Numbered from the stretch's first letter, positions 10,569 through 22,763 are shown. The stretch is DNA of 64,000 nt from Gambelia wislizenii (GCA_030847615.1 JAUMIR010000003.1:32238501-32302500), one strand, 5' to 3'. The notes: generated from the letters alone by a model not told the origin. Program-made: numbers and translations.

Positions 10569-10770
10569 AGGACATTTTCAGACGATCCTTGCAACCTCCG
10601 TGAATAAAATCTGGCCGAATATGGCGCGGCAGGCTCCAACCCAAAGCGGAAGAGAGATGGACAATTTCACAGCAGAAACAGTGTCATCTAAAATCAATCC
10701 CCTGCCGCGCTGCTGCTATGAACCTCTCCTGCTCGATCCTTGCACTGCAAGGATCATCTGAAAATGTCCT
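10569..10770. mobile_element. Short TIR element (MITE), 202 bp
   Basis: The left end AGGACATTTTCAGACGATCC (10569 onward) is repeated inverted at 10746-10770; the inverted repeats are 25 bases long with one mismatch. The interior is GC-richer than the flanks and keeps several CpG sites, suggesting a fairly young copy. It cannot code for a transposase. The AGGAC start resembles the termini at 52260 and 58236. No exact target-site duplication is visible. Confidence 0.75.
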
Positions 10771-11414
10771 AACACTGTGGGGATGTGAAATGAAACAATG
10801 TGGTCAGGTAAGCCTTGTGTAATTAAAAAAAAAAAACATTTTGAATCTTCTAGAGACACCTTGGAAGCTTCTTCCAAAATGAATCCCAGGATTGTTTTGT
10901 TTTGTTTTCTTTCAACAGTCTCTATTTTTCTTCTGATTTCTGTATTGGTGGCGAAACTTATAAATCTGTGCTTTTTCAACGTGGCAGGGTAACTGGTAAG
11001 GCAGACTAATCTTTACCCTTTTCTTTCTGTTTTGCTCTTCACACATGCTCAGTAAGTGATTTTGATGGCAGGTGTTTACTTTGCCTGTTGTGTGTAAGAA
11101 CTGACAACTATAGGGCTTGTCTATACAAGGGGGAAATGTAGATTGATGCATACTAATTCCAATCTGAAGCAGCTTCAATTCATCTTAATGGTTTTTTGAA
11201 AAGATCACAGGCATGCAAAACCATTCAAGTTTGTTGTTCAAATGGGCAAGCCTGTGAATCAAGATGGTGGGTGTGAGTGAATTAATCATGGTTTTGTTGT
11301 TGTTGTTGTTGCCAGTTGCCACTGCTGAACAGTATTTTTTTTAAAAAAAAAGCATATCTAAGGTGCAATAGTGCAATATTCTTGCTAAATAAATTAAAAA
11401 GGGAAGAGGCAGTT
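10771..11414. other. Mostly unassigned; possible single TIR end
   Basis: AGGGCTTGTCTATACAAG at 11112-11129 looks like one end of a DNA element of the kind seen at 26627, but I found no partner. A (GTT)n run lies at 11293-11312 and A/T runs at 11334-11350. Confidence 0.35.
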
Positions 11415-11765
11415 TCATTGCCTCTTCACAGAATCACTAATATGAAAATCCAACATGGTGGGTCTAGTTGCTTGCCTTCTTAGCAAGCTCCACCCCCTGC
11501 ACACATCCAAACAATCTGCTTTCCACTTCTGCCCTTATCAGGAATGTGAATGAATGCAAATTGGATTGTCCCAATGAGCAGGGATGTGTATTCCCTACAG
11601 AGCTTTTGAAAAACTTAGGAGAAAGTTGCAAAGGCTTTTCCTGCAGAGTTTTTGGTGGGTTTGGCCCTTCTCCTTCTGAATATGGCAGATTGATGCTGTA
11701 TGGCCTTTAGATATATTCTATTTGCCTCAAAATCTATGAGGAGTATTTTTGCCATTTAGACAACC
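11415..11765 (+). repeat. Unclassified dispersed repeat R-alpha, copy 1
   Basis: This stretch aligns with 57855-58185 in the same orientation. Shared words in order are ATCCAAC, CATC, AATGTGAATG, TGTC then AATGAGCA, CTACAGAGCTTTT, GGCTT and CTGAATG, followed by a shared tail with TTAGACA. The copies are clearly diverged. I see no terminal inverted repeat, Pol III box or protein match, so the class is unknown. Confidence 0.6.
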
Positions 11766-13494
11766 CTCCTAGAGTAGAATCCCATACTTTCCCAGGTAAA
11801 GCTTTATTGCACTGTTTGCTACAGTCACACTGCTGCAACACAACACTGAAAGTCTGTCTTTCTCCAGCCTACCTTTGCCATCCTTCCAATGTCAATGCTA
11901 CCAAAAAAAAAAAAAAAACCAACTTCCAGGTGGGCAGAAGATAAGAAAAGGGAATGGGATGGGCTCCCATTAAAAGACTTTGTAAAAAGGAGGCTTCTTT
12001 GTCAGAATACTGTTAAATGCAGTATGCCTGTAGATTGAATAATGTCATCATTGCATCACCTTCATTTTGCTTTTCGTAGCTGAACTTCAGGGATGCTTTC
12101 ATTTAGTTAAGAAAGTGGTTTTAAAAAAATAATAATCTGATTAAATGTAAAAGCATAAGAGGATGAGGTAGAATGGCTTAATACAGTCCTTTCTATAGCA
12201 AAAGATCCTCATCGATATTTGATGTACTAAACAGTCTAATATTCTCTTGCTAGAATGAAAAGAGGGGTATACTCCTGCAGAGGCAAAGATGATTTTCCCC
12301 CCTCTGATCTGAATCATTGAGTGACCTTTGGGATATCACTTTATCATTCACTACTCCGTAGGAAGAACTGAGAGAGTCATCCAACTTGACATCACAGAGA
12401 GGTTTGTGATGACTAATTAAGTAATCCCAGTGAGCTGTGCTGATGGCAGGAAAAGGTGGTTTGTTCATACCTGTAATAATAATGCAGAACCTGGAGAAAA
12501 AGTTCAGGTAACGGTCTCTATTGAAGGGTACCTATGTTTTATTTAAAAGAGGCTGGTAGCTGCATGGGCATAACAGGGAGAACTAAGAATAGATCAGGAA
12601 GCAGAGCTTAATAGACACCAGTGGCAGCAGAGCTAATAATAAAAGCTTTCTGTTTGTTCTATTAGTGCTGACAAGACTGGTATTTCCAAGCTTGAAAATA
12701 TAGATCTCATGGGCTCTGTTTGCTCCATGAATGTTGCAGTGCTAGGCATAGAAATACAAATGGTGGGGGCTTGCTGAGAGTCTGGAAACATTACTTATAT
12801 GAACTACAATTCCAACAATTCAAAAAAGTCCCTAGTCATAGCCATGTTCTGATCATGCTCACCCTCAAACACAAGGAAAACATTATAACACCCCCCATTT
12901 TTCCCTTCTGGCATGAATTGTAACCCATCTACCCATCCTGCACCAGAACAGTCCATGCCTCTTTTTCTTCCCACCCATGTGATAACAAGAACAGAGACAT
13001 TGCCTTCCCCATGCAAGTACACGCAGATAATTGTGGCAATGCAGAGTCACAAACAATGCAATTCAAAAAAGGAAAGTGGAGCATGGATTAGGATAGGAAG
13101 GTGAATTTAACCATGAAGACTGATGGGTGAATAAAGCCAAACAGAGTGCTGAAGATTTTTAGGGTAGAAAACGTACTTTTCTAAGGGCTAATAGCTAAAA
13201 GGACAACCTGTTTGTACAGAGGTGATGTATAGAAGACTGGCTATTCTGGGACAAAATTGCAAAGAGCTAGAAGCTATGAAGGGTAGTTCTAATGAATCAT
13301 CATGGCCATGATTGGCAGTTCTGAAACAATTTTAGAAAATATTTCACATAAAATGTAATGAGCATGACACTTGATGCCAAAGGGTTTTGGAATACAGGCC
13401 ATCATGGGTCACAGAACACTATAACACAACATTCTGAATATAAAGAAGCCCATTCAACCCACATAGTGGGCTGTTTGGTACCAAGGCTTGGTTA
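11766..13494. other. No recognised gene or repeat
   Basis: Ordinary AT-rich sequence with a poly-A run at 11903-11918. Short open frames here have no recognisable motif. Confidence 0.45.
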
Positions 13495-13965
13495 CTGGTA
13501 CATCTAGGAGTGATCATATCATATCAATATTAAAATTATTCCATTGGCTGCCAATTAGTTTCTGGGCAAGGTACAAAGTGTTGGTTATTACCTTTAAAGC
13601 CCTACATAATTTGGGTCCAGGTAACCTATGTGATCTCCTCCTCCTGTATAATCCGCCCCATAACATTCAGGTCCTCTGGGGGGCATTTTCTCCAATCAAC
13701 CAGGACTAGGTTGCCAACTGTCACCCAGAGGACTTTTTCTTCAGCCACCCCTAGACTGTGGAACAATCTGTTGGAAGTGATTTGACAGATGAATATGCTG
13801 TCCAAATTTAACACAGCATTAAAGACCAGTCTTTTCTGGCAAGCCTATCCAGATGACTTTTAAATTATGAATTTTAAAGCATGAATACAAATTTTGAATG
13901 TTAAACTAGAGGGGAGAGGTGGGTAAGAATTATTACTATTATTAATTATTATTATTACCATTGCA
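13495..13965 (+). mobile_element. L2-like LINE 3' fragment
   Basis: The plus strand encodes, across frame breaks, FHWLPISFWARYKVLVITFK, ALHNLGPGNLCDLLL, and later TQRTFSSATPRLWNNL. This is the C-terminal pattern of L2-clade ORF2 proteins (HWLPV..RI.YK.L.LTFKALHG, then RAFS.AAPKLWN.LP). The copy ends in an ATT-rich microsatellite at 13931-13959, a usual 3' end of such LINEs. Frameshifts are present. Confidence 0.75.
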
Positions 13966-14396
13966 TCCATATTCCTTAGGAATTAAGCTGTCCTTTGACA
14001 CACAGGGAGAAGTTGCTCTTCTTCTCATATCCTGTGTCTTTGATGAGCACAGATACATACAATTGGAACAAAAAGAGATTCTTTGCATGTTATCCCAATT
14101 TGGTAAGTGTGCACATATAGCTGGGGACTTCCAGCATTTAATTGCTTGTGGAGTCTAGCTACAATGGTAACAGGAGACAGGCTTTTTTTTTGCAATAAAT
14201 ACCTGTTGTAGCCATAAAACATCAGTAAATTTACTTTTTCACCAATGGCTTTGTTTGATTGTAATAATATTTAAGCCCTGATCCATTAATAATGTGTCTT
14301 ACTATTTTGTACCATACGTTTTCTACTTTGGCCCATCTCCCCTTTGTCTGTAAGGCGAATTTGAAGGAAAGAAAGAGAGAAGTAATGCCATATTAA

Positions 14397-14838
14397 GGAT
14401 GGAAAGAATATTCAAAAATATTCATAAAATGGTCAAAAAACATGTTTTTCAAGTGTTGACAAATCCTGACAAGAGTTCTGGAATGACAAGAATCTTCACA
14501 GTTCAGGACTTACATTCTGCAAATTTCACACATGGTTGTTTTGTGGTCTGTTTTCTGTACAGAAAATGCTGTAAGTGGGAATTTATTCTGTGTAAAATTT
14601 GCACATGGTTGATTTGTACAGAAAATGCTTTTTCCTACACAGACAAAAATGTTGCTTTGTATGCAAAACAACTATGTATGAATTTTTCACAGATTGAGTC
14701 CCAAATTGTGAATAGGCTTTGAAAATGGGTTGGTTATCCAAGATTTTCTTGCAACAGAAAGAAAAATTGTTTTAAAAAATGCTCATTGCTTTCTTGGAGA
14801 AGAAACTTAGAGAAGAATTAAATCACAGTCACATAATC
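14397..14838 (+). repeat. Unclassified dispersed repeat R-beta, copy 1
   Basis: It starts AAAGAATATTCAAAAAT and ends near GAAGAAACTTAGAGAAGAAT, both shared with 42165-42530 in the same orientation. Inside are repeated palindromic words of the type TTTTCTGTACAGAAAA. The open frame at 14399-14722 has no recognisable motif. Confidence 0.6.
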
Positions 14839-15554
14839 ATTTTGAGAGTGAGTTCAAGACATAGCAGGAAGCAAGGAAGGAGGATGGTCAGTGAGTCAAA
14901 TGACACACAATACAGAAAGCAAAGGATATGTTAAGGGAGCGTTTAAACCAGAAAAAGAAGTCCACAATATCAAGTATTCAGACAATACATGTAGTCCTAA
15001 CAATGTAAACTTTAAAGATCAAATTGCAGCAAACATTAGTCCCATAATAGTCACAGCATGTCCATTGCCCTACGTGATATCCTGCTCATCTAAATTATTC
15101 ATACAATCAATAACCTCTATTCTCCTCACCCCCAATGCACCTGACTGAGTAATTTCAATGTCTGAAGCATCTTTATTTCTATAGGGAAACTTCTTTACTT
15201 AGGTGTATTCATCTCCAATTCTAGTTGACTATCACACTAACAAGGAAATAATTTAACTCTAGGGAAGGGGGGGGGAACCAAAATCCAGGAACCCCATGAG
15301 CTAAGATCTGGGACAATCCATAGATTTGTTTGCAGCATGTCTTCAAAGTATATTTGGCATTACTCTGTGTATAGGCTGATCTGCTAGATCAGAAAGGTTT
15401 TTTAAAAAAAAAACACTTGACAGCCAGATGTGGGTCCCAAGCAAGCTAGATATTGATTGTGTTCTATCCCAGCTTTCTCCCAAAATTGGAATCCAAAACC
15501 TCTTCCAATCTATTTTTTTAAAACTACCAACAACACCACAGTAAGTTATAAATA
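14839..15554. other. No recognised feature
   Basis: An open frame at 14891-15148 shows no motif that I recognise. A G run lies at 15266-15275 and an A run at 15404-15414. Confidence 0.4.
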
Positions 15555-15778
15555 CAAGTTGACCCCCATATCCATGAATTCAGTATGCACAGTTTCACTT
15601 ATCCACATCCCAAAAAATGTTCTTTGTAGGCATTTTTAGGTCCTCCAGTGTGATTGATTCTATGATCAACTTCCAGCATCTGTCTCATTGGAAATAATAG
15701 GGTTTCCTGTTATGCATCGTTTCATGTGTCCACAGGGGGTCTTGGAACATAACCCCTGTGGATACAGGGGTTGATCTG
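15555..15778. mobile_element. Pogo/Tigger-like non-autonomous DNA element
   Basis: CCCCCATATCCATGAATTC at the left and CCCCTGTGGATACAGGGG at the right are inverted versions of each other, and TA flanks both ends (15553-15554 and 15779-15780). TIRs built on 'CAG...CCNTATCC(A/G)' with TA duplication are typical of Tigger/pogo elements. Related copies are at 17357, 22764, 30278 and 61711. Confidence 0.7.
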
Positions 15779-16061
15779 TATTAAAATACAATTAAACTAC
15801 TAGTAATGCTGAAAGTTCAATGAATGTGTTTAAAGCCTTATCATCAGGCAGTCAATTCCTGAAGGTCTACCTGCATAGAAAGGTCTTTGTGGCAGAAAGG
15901 AAACTGGGAATGGGCCAATCTAGCCATCCTTGGTAGGGAGTTACATTATCTGGGAAATGTTCCATCTTGCATCCTCACTAAAGTGCCTGTAAAGGCAATA
16001 GGAATGAGAGAAGGGCTTCTCCTGCAGATCTCAAAGCCAAAGCAGGTTTATATGGGAGGAT

Positions 16062-16290
16062 ATGTTAGCAATAGTAATAGCATTGATATTTCTATACCAC
16101 TTCAGTGCCAAAGCACTCCCTAAGTGATTTTACAATGTGTTAGCTAATTGCCCCCAACAATCTGGGTACTCATTTTACCCACCTACAGAAGGATGGAAGG
16201 CGGAGTCAATCTTGGAGCCCTCTGGGAATAAAATCATAACATTTTGGCTTCAAGTAGTGGCATTTAACCACTGTGCCAACAGGGCAGTGC
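16062..16290 (-). mobile_element. tRNA-derived SINE, TAAA/TTGCTA-tailed type
   Basis: Read on the minus strand it starts with a tRNA-like GCACAGTGGTTAAATGCCAC and continues with CCTTCCATCCTTCTGTAGG, GTGGGTAAAATGAGTACCC and the variable TATTGCTATT-type tail. The same consensus occurs at 41198-41430 and 60972-61245. The B box is degraded here. Confidence 0.75.
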
Positions 16291-17024
16291 TCTTTCTGAT
16301 AGAGTGGGCCCAGATCATGTAGGTTTCACAACTCATAAAAGCAGGTGTTGGTTGGTTTCATATCAATGGAGCAGTGAATCTGCTCCAGGTTTTTGATCCA
16401 AACACTAAAGAAGCTAGTCAAAATACTAAATCTACTTGCCTACTACTTGTGCCCATTCCCTTCCCATAGGAAACAAATCTTACTTTGGGGTAAGCAGATA
16501 CTGGGTACAAAGCTGCATGGAAAGCTCAGATAGGGAAAGATTTTCTAGCCTCTTCTTAACTGTAGTGTGATGTTTCTGGCAATGTTTTTCCATAGATCAA
16601 TGGGATTTGAAACCTCCCCTGACTCAGGAACTATAAATCCCCATAAGAATACAATGTAACTAAAGGGAACTATACATCTATCCCTCCTCTTTCCACGGGT
16701 ACTTACTGTATCACTCCCTTTTCTCAAAGGTATATCTTTATTGTTCAGTCATACATTTTGTTTTTGTTTTTCCTTGAGAAGCAGATTTGAGGAGGACTGA
16801 AACAGAGGGGTGCACACTTTACCCACTCAGGTTTGGGGGGGGGCAGCTGTTCAACAGGAAACCTTTTTTTGTTTCTTTTAAAAAAGCAGGCTGATAGCCT
16901 ACATTATACTTGCTTAATGTAAAACTATACTCATGTAGTAAAGCAGCGGCTGAGCAACACCACTCTTCTGCTGAATATCGACATTTTACAACTAACTGAA
17001 CATTTACCAACCTGTTTGCTTAGA
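16291..17024. other. No recognised feature
   Basis: No gene or repeat boundary was recognised. A G run at 16836-16844 is low-complexity. Confidence 0.4.
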
Positions 17025-17212
17025 ATCATAGAATCATGGAATCTTAGAGTTGTGAGGCACCACAAGGACCACCTAGCCCAACCCCCTCTCATGCAAGAAC
17101 ACATAACTAACAGATACCCATTCAATCTTTGTTTAAATATCTCCAAAGATGGAAAGTCTACCACCCAACAAGGCAATCGTTTCCACTGTCAAACCACTCT
17201 TACAGTAAAAAC
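17025..17212 (-). mobile_element. CR1 LINE 3' end
   Basis: The plus strand begins GAATCATAGAATCATGGAAT, the inverted CR1 tail, followed by CACAAGGACCACCTAGCCCA and the end of ORF2 in reverse. It is a typical short 5'-truncated CR1, more diverged than the copy at 51977. Confidence 0.88.
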
Positions 17213-17214
17213 AG

Positions 17215-17966
17215 ATCTGAGGGGATCTGTGTACACTTGACTACACAGTCTGACATGGAGTTGAGAGGAAGAGAAACTGTGTGTACTTGGGTGGTGTTTA
17301 AGGTGATATTTATATGTGATAATTCCCCTGCAGGGATGGGTTTTTTGAGTGGAATGCAGTAGGATCCACGTATCCATAGGGGATTGGTTCCGGGGGGGGG
17401 GCTGTGTTTACCGGAAACCATGGATAACAGCGAACACCATTGAAAATAATTGGACTTCTGGTTTAAAGTACCATACAGTTGCCTTGGAGGACCTAGAAAC
17501 ATCTAGAGAGGATGTCTTTTTAGGCATTTTCTATGACGACTCTATGGTAGGTGTACTGTTTTGTGTCCTGTGCATAACTGAATCAATGGATAATGAATCA
17601 GTAGATATGAGGGTCCTACTATACAATGTTCCTCAGAGTTTCCCATGATTAGACAAGGGTGTTCGGGAAGAGTTAATGATCATTAATGGTTGATATATTT
17701 AGAATTGAATAGGAGCAGGCAAGGTCTATTGTTGGAGGTGAAGGGGAGAGGAAGAACCCATTTTACAATAATCAAGGACTCTGTTATCATTGAGTGGATT
17801 AGTGGATGACTCATTTTCCAGATGTTAACTTTGACGTGAGTATTTGTTTGAGGACTTTCCAAAGACCCCTCCTTTGGTCATACATGACTCCAGCCTTGGT
17901 ATCTGGGGGTCCCTGGTATATCTGCTAACTATGTGGAAAGCCACATTAAGCCAAATTATTAAATAT
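17215..17966 (+). repeat. Unclassified dispersed repeat R-gamma, copy 1 (interrupted)
   Basis: It matches 48360-48860 in inverted orientation. Shared blocks include GTGATATTTATATGTGATAA, TTCCCCTGCAGGGATG, GATATATTTAGAATTGA with ATAGGAGCAGGC, and AAGCCAAATTATTAA. A pogo-like element at 17357-17621 splits this copy. No coding potential or termini were recognised. It may be an LTR fragment, but no TG...CA ends are visible. Confidence 0.65.
17357..17621. mobile_element. Pogo/Tigger-like element inserted in R-gamma
   Basis: The left end CAGTAGGATCCACGTATCC and right end GGGTCCTACTA are inverted repeats. TG (17355-17356, from TA) and TA (17622-17623) flank them. In the uninterrupted R-gamma copy at 48360-48860 the same site reads GGAATACAATGT, so the ends and the TA duplication are confirmed. 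Internal GGAGGACCTAGAAACATCTA also occurs in the copy at 61711. Confidence 0.8.
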
Positions 17967-19982
17967 TGCCAATTATGTAATATTCCAAGATGAGGCTATC
18001 AGGGTAGGTAACAATCTGTAGTTTACATTGTAAAACAACAATGTTCAGTTCTATTGGCAATTTCACCCTGTAATGTCACAATTATATCCACAGAAAGTAA
18101 GTATGTGGAAATCTCACCTTATGGTGATGTTTCCTAGAAATGACAGGGAGGGAGAGAGGGAAGAAGAATAAACTTGGTCTGGTTTGAGAAGCTTACAGCA
18201 CTAGGCAAACCTTGGATTATTCTTTTTCACTAAATCACCTCAAACCCTCAGTTCAGAACAAATTCTAAAACTGCCATATCAGTTGTTATTGATCTATCAA
18301 TGTAGGGCTATGGATGCCACACTTTGTGGATTTTTAAAGAAACTACAGTAATTCAAAATTTATGTCCCTGAATTGTAGATATTTGCCAGGAAATTGCTCC
18401 TGGCAGTCCTGAAAAAGTACAGATACATTCCAAATGCTTACACGCAGCTGACGTTACGGTACAAGTCCAAAGGCATTTCAGGATGTCAGTTTGTTAAAAT
18501 GTGTTTCCCCGAGGTCTGTCAAGCTTGATTCCACAAAAAGAAAAGTGATGGGAAAGTTAGATGAAGGTAAACAGTTTTATACAAACAGATGTTTTGTCAT
18601 TTGTATTCCTCTTGGTGACAGGCTGCTGAAAATAGAGCTCAGTCACTAAGTGCTGAGGACTGGAGGAGTCGCATCAGAGGGCAGATTGCACAGCAAACCC
18701 CAAATGATCTCCTTCTCTGTTCTCATTATTATTTGATATGATTGAGATGATGTGATCATATCTACATAATATATGTACAGATGATTATATCTATGTATTA
18801 TCAATCAATCAATCAATTGATCAATCCATCAGATTTATGTATATGCACTTATGTACAGTGTACACACATGTAAGCGCACACAGCACAAGCTGGTACAGTA
18901 CAAGTGCACTCGATTTCATTCTGCTTTCCCTGGAATAGAAAAAGAATTCATGGCCTAGATAGGACAACAGTGGCTGATAACCTGTTTAAGACCTTTTGTT
19001 ACATCTGGACCAGAGGGCTGGGAGGGGGATCCTGTAGTGGAACCCACCATATAGTGATTTTTTGCCATCAGTAAGCCTGGATAAGGCAAAAGATAAGACT
19101 AGCCTTACTATTAGGTAGAAGGAGTCAGCTGCCTCGGGACAGAGATGCAGGATGCTGAGGAATAAAGGCAAAGTCTTGGAGGGCAGTGCTGTTTGGACCA
19201 TAAAGTCTGGCCTGTGTCCTCAGGTAAGGTGGGTGATGCTTGCTCTTTGCCAATACTAAATTAGAGTTCATTGGCCAATCTAATCAGCTTCTGTACAATG
19301 GGGAGAGTTGCCATTTTCTCTTTTCACTCAAATACTTTTGGCCAACCCTGGTTTGAGATATTAAAGTCCAGCCAAGAACACAATATGGCTGCATAAAAGC
19401 TGCACTCGGACAATATATTACCATATAAGGAGTACAACAGATGTACTATCAGTATATACACTAGCCATATAATGTGAATATATTAGATACACAATAGCCA
19501 TTAGCCATTTATATCTCCAGCTTCATTATTGCTGGCCTGATTAATTATGTTTCATTCATATGCACTCAGGGCAACTTTCATTTCTTTGATGAATGATTAT
19601 CTTAAAGGGGTCCTACAAAAGATTCAGAGTTCAACCAATCTGTGTATCAGGAACCATAAAACTATTCAAGATATTTTTTAAAAAAAAGAAAGAAGGGGGG
19701 GGTTATCCAAATCAGATGGAAGAAGTCCCACTTATTTTAATTTCACCTTATACATCAATTAGTCAAATTAATCTCATTTGAGATCTGCAGGCTTTAAGCA
19801 GAAACAACTTGCTGCTCATCTGAAAGGTTTCCTTCAGGAACTCAGTGATGGAGGAGAGGGAAGAAGAGCAAAAGGAGGTAGAAAGAAAATTCTTTCTATA
19901 ATCATTAAATGATTTGTAATTAAGAACACTGGAGAGCAAAAGACTGACTCAAAACACACTAAAGAAGAAAATGAATTAGCAA
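17967..19982. other. No recognised gene; one short tandem repeat
   Basis: An ATCA-type run lies at about 18800-18828. The rest is AT-rich sequence without a recognised repeat or coding region. Confidence 0.45.
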
Positions 19983-21201
19983 TGGAGATTATCAGATGCA
20001 TCAAAAGTGGTGTTACAGCAATGCCAGGAGATCGCAAAAGGGCTCCCTTTTCAGATGACGTCATTCCCTCTTTGTTATGAACCTGTTCTGCTGCCGTTCC
20101 ACTGCCACTGTTTTTTATTGATGGGAGAAGCCGTCAATAGATCCCCTGTTCCATTTGTGTTCTGGATTTGTCTGTGCACAACAAGGTGCCTCGTTATGCT
20201 GGTGAGATCCCAGCATGAAAGGGAGGTCCCTGCCAGAACTCTTCCGGGTGAGATCGGGACATCCACATCCAGGTAAGCTACCCTCTTTTTTGTACCCTCC
20301 CCAGGTTACTTGTAAATTTCTTAGTGTGTGTATGTATTTTTCAAAACGTTTTGGTGTATATTTTTGTTTTTACATTTTAATTTCCCATGCTCCCATCTTC
20401 TCATGAGAATCCACAGGATTTCGAGCCAGAAAGTGTTAGAGCTCTTTTCACTCCCCCCTTCTGGAGAAATACCCTGGACACCCCGACGCCTTTTATATCT
20501 ATAATCTTCTAAATAATCAGGTTCCTGAGGTTGTATTTAAGGTAGCAAAGTTTTGCTGTATTGTATGTAAACTGCGACCTCAAATGGTTAATGGGAACTA
20601 ATGCAGGCAAGTTGTGTGTCTGTAAGACTGAGGCAGTTAACGATGGGACCAAGGAAGTCGCGTCGCAGCTGGCCCCAGGCACGTCTGAGCTTTAAGCTCT
20701 CGACGTCAAAGATTGTGATTGTAATTTCTCAGAATATGGCTGGAAATCACAGTTTTCTATCACGGCTTCAGTTTGATTATGCCGGACATATTTGGCTCTA
20801 TATGAGGCACCAACTCAGTTATATTGTTGATATAACCTCTTCGTTTGGCTATTGGGAAATAATAAAGTTAATCTGGTAAAGACTGAAGGGGAAGTATCGA
20901 ATCTTAGGAGAAATGGATATCTCAATTTTTATTCGGAAGTGTGTACGATATTAATGTTTAATAACTGTGTTTAATAACTGTGTTTAGAAATTTTTAAATT
21001 TTTATTGCAATTGCTCTGTATTGGACTTATAATTTTGATTTTGCTGGTCAATGACCGAATAAATTTATACTACTACTACTCATTTCACTCCTGGACTGCC
21101 CTGTCAACCAGAGAAGAGGTAAGTGAAGTGGGAAGGTGATTGTAGCTGGACTGGGATCAGACAGGAACACTTTTTTTGTTGTTCCTGTCTAATAATCTCC
21201 T
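19983..21201 (+). mobile_element. TIR element T2, copy 1, carrying a nested insert
   Basis: The left end TGGAGATTATCAGATG and right end CTAATAATCTCCT are imperfect inverted repeats. The interior aligns in order with the copy at 52260-52830: GAAGCCGTCAATAGATCC, GATCGGGACATCCAC then AGGTAAG, CAAATTTCCCATGC-like sequence and GGATTTCGA. A 629-bp block (20455-21083) is absent from the second copy and is flanked by a 9-base duplication. No transposase is encoded. Confidence 0.7.
20455..21083 (+). mobile_element. Nested retro-insert with (ACT)n tail
   Basis: TTTCACTCC occurs directly before (20446-20454) and directly after (21084-21092) the block, a perfect 9-base target-site duplication. The block ends ACCGAATAAATTTATACTAC plus further ACT units, a microsatellite 3' end as made by LINE-type retrotransposition. 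An open frame at 20601-20879 has no motif that I recognise. It may be the 3' end of a LINE or a long SINE; the family is not identified. Confidence 0.75.
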
Positions 21202-22274
21202 GAGAAGAGCCTCCTTTAAGGAAAGTGACTCAGACTGCAACACTCAAACTGCATATATGCCAAACCAAAACATTAGTAACACTTCAATTCAAATCCTGAA
21301 ACATTTCTTTCATAGCACAAAACATGCAGTGATGGGAATGTATGTGGGATGGTGAAGATGTTTCAGTCACAAAATTTGAATGCTATAGTTATAGAATATA
21401 GAATTTCATGGCTTGTTCCTATGTATGTTGAAGAAACCACATTGTTTCAATCTATGCAGCCCTCATCTCTGTCATTAACTTTGCCATAAAAGGTAGAATA
21501 GGACTGAAGAGAATAGGATTGTGGCAGCAAGGCACACCTTTGACCTAAACATGCTTAGTAGAATGTCTTCTACATGTGTAGACTCATTCATGTGGTTGGT
21601 GATCACAGCATCCTATACACATACAATGTGTATGTACCTAGAGAGCATACAGTCAACTAAACATGAGAGTCATGAGAAAATCTTGCCAGGACTGAGATTT
21701 TAGTTGTGATGACAATTCTCCAACCTGTTCAAGAGATCTTGCCTTCAGCATAAGACTCCGGTGCAAAAAAAATTCCCCCCACTATGGTTTCCAAAATTTG
21801 TGCAAAATATGTATTGTGCAAAACTTGTGTCTTCTCATTTCTGAAGCTGAGCATAAACACACACAGCAAGCACATCAGGTCATGTTGGTTGATCACAAAG
21901 ACACAAAGACATAAGCAACCCATCCAATGCTACTACTTTTATCACAGGCCTACAATTATCAAGGTTTTTTTTTCCAGTACTGCACATATCACAGAAATTC
22001 ACAAAAACTACTCACAGCAGCTCACAACAAGTAGAATTTCTTTTGTTTTCTTCTCTTATTTACCACCTGAGAATGAGTCAAGTCAGGATTTACATTCCTA
22101 ATGAACACGCCTTGGCTGGGAATGGGACATAACGCATTACCTGCATGCAAAACTATATTAGAACATGTAAGAAGTGCTTCACAATAGAGTCTTCAAATAC
22201 ATAGTTTTTACAGAGGGGGTGGACAGGGTGTTGTTTTGTTTTAAATCACTCACCACCTGATTAAGGAGCTTACC
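21202..22274. other. No recognised feature
   Basis: AT-rich sequence. Open frames here lack recognisable domains. Confidence 0.4.
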
Positions 22275-22516
22275 GCACTTCGAAGAAAAGCAGCAAGGCA
22301 GCAGGCACTTCCCTGCTGCCTTACCACATGATGTCATCATTCTTCTGGTGTTCTTCCATTCCAATCCTTTTTGCTAAAAGGTTTTTCTGGTTAGCAAAAA
22401 GACACAGTTTTACCTTGGTCCCTTATGGGACCAGAACAAGGAAATGACAACACCATGTTATAAGGCAGCACAGAAGGCAGAATGTTCCCGCTGCCTTGCT
22501 ACTTTTCTTCGGAATG
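22275..22516. mobile_element. Foldback (MITE-like) element
   Basis: GAAGAAAAGCAGCAAGGCAG at about 22282 returns inverted at about 22491-22510 as CTGCCTTGCTACTTTTCTTC. Beyond this the arms keep pairing (CTGCTGCCTTACCACATGAT against ACACCATGTTATAAGGCAGC). Arms of about 80 bases surround a centre that is itself inverted (CTTTTTGCTAAAAGG and GGTTAGCAAAAAG). It is non-coding. Confidence 0.65.
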
Positions 22517-22763
22517 CTGGAAGCCCTGAAGATATTCTAGATGTGGTGGAAGAGGGGGAAGCTGTCACTGATGCTTCTGAGGGAAGCTGCCCTACCCACC
22601 AAACAACCTGAGACAAGAAAGAAGAGGTAGGAGGCTGTCACAAGATCTAATGTGCTGGAAGAAAATTCAACAGGGAGCAGCCAACTCATTGAGGGAAGTA
22701 CGTGAGGGGCACCCTCTTTCAACATGACCACTTTCCATATTTGTGAGCTAATTGGTGTATATA

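Noticed and set aside
18800..18828. ATCA repeats as a regulatory array
   Set aside because: A plain short tandem repeat explains it.
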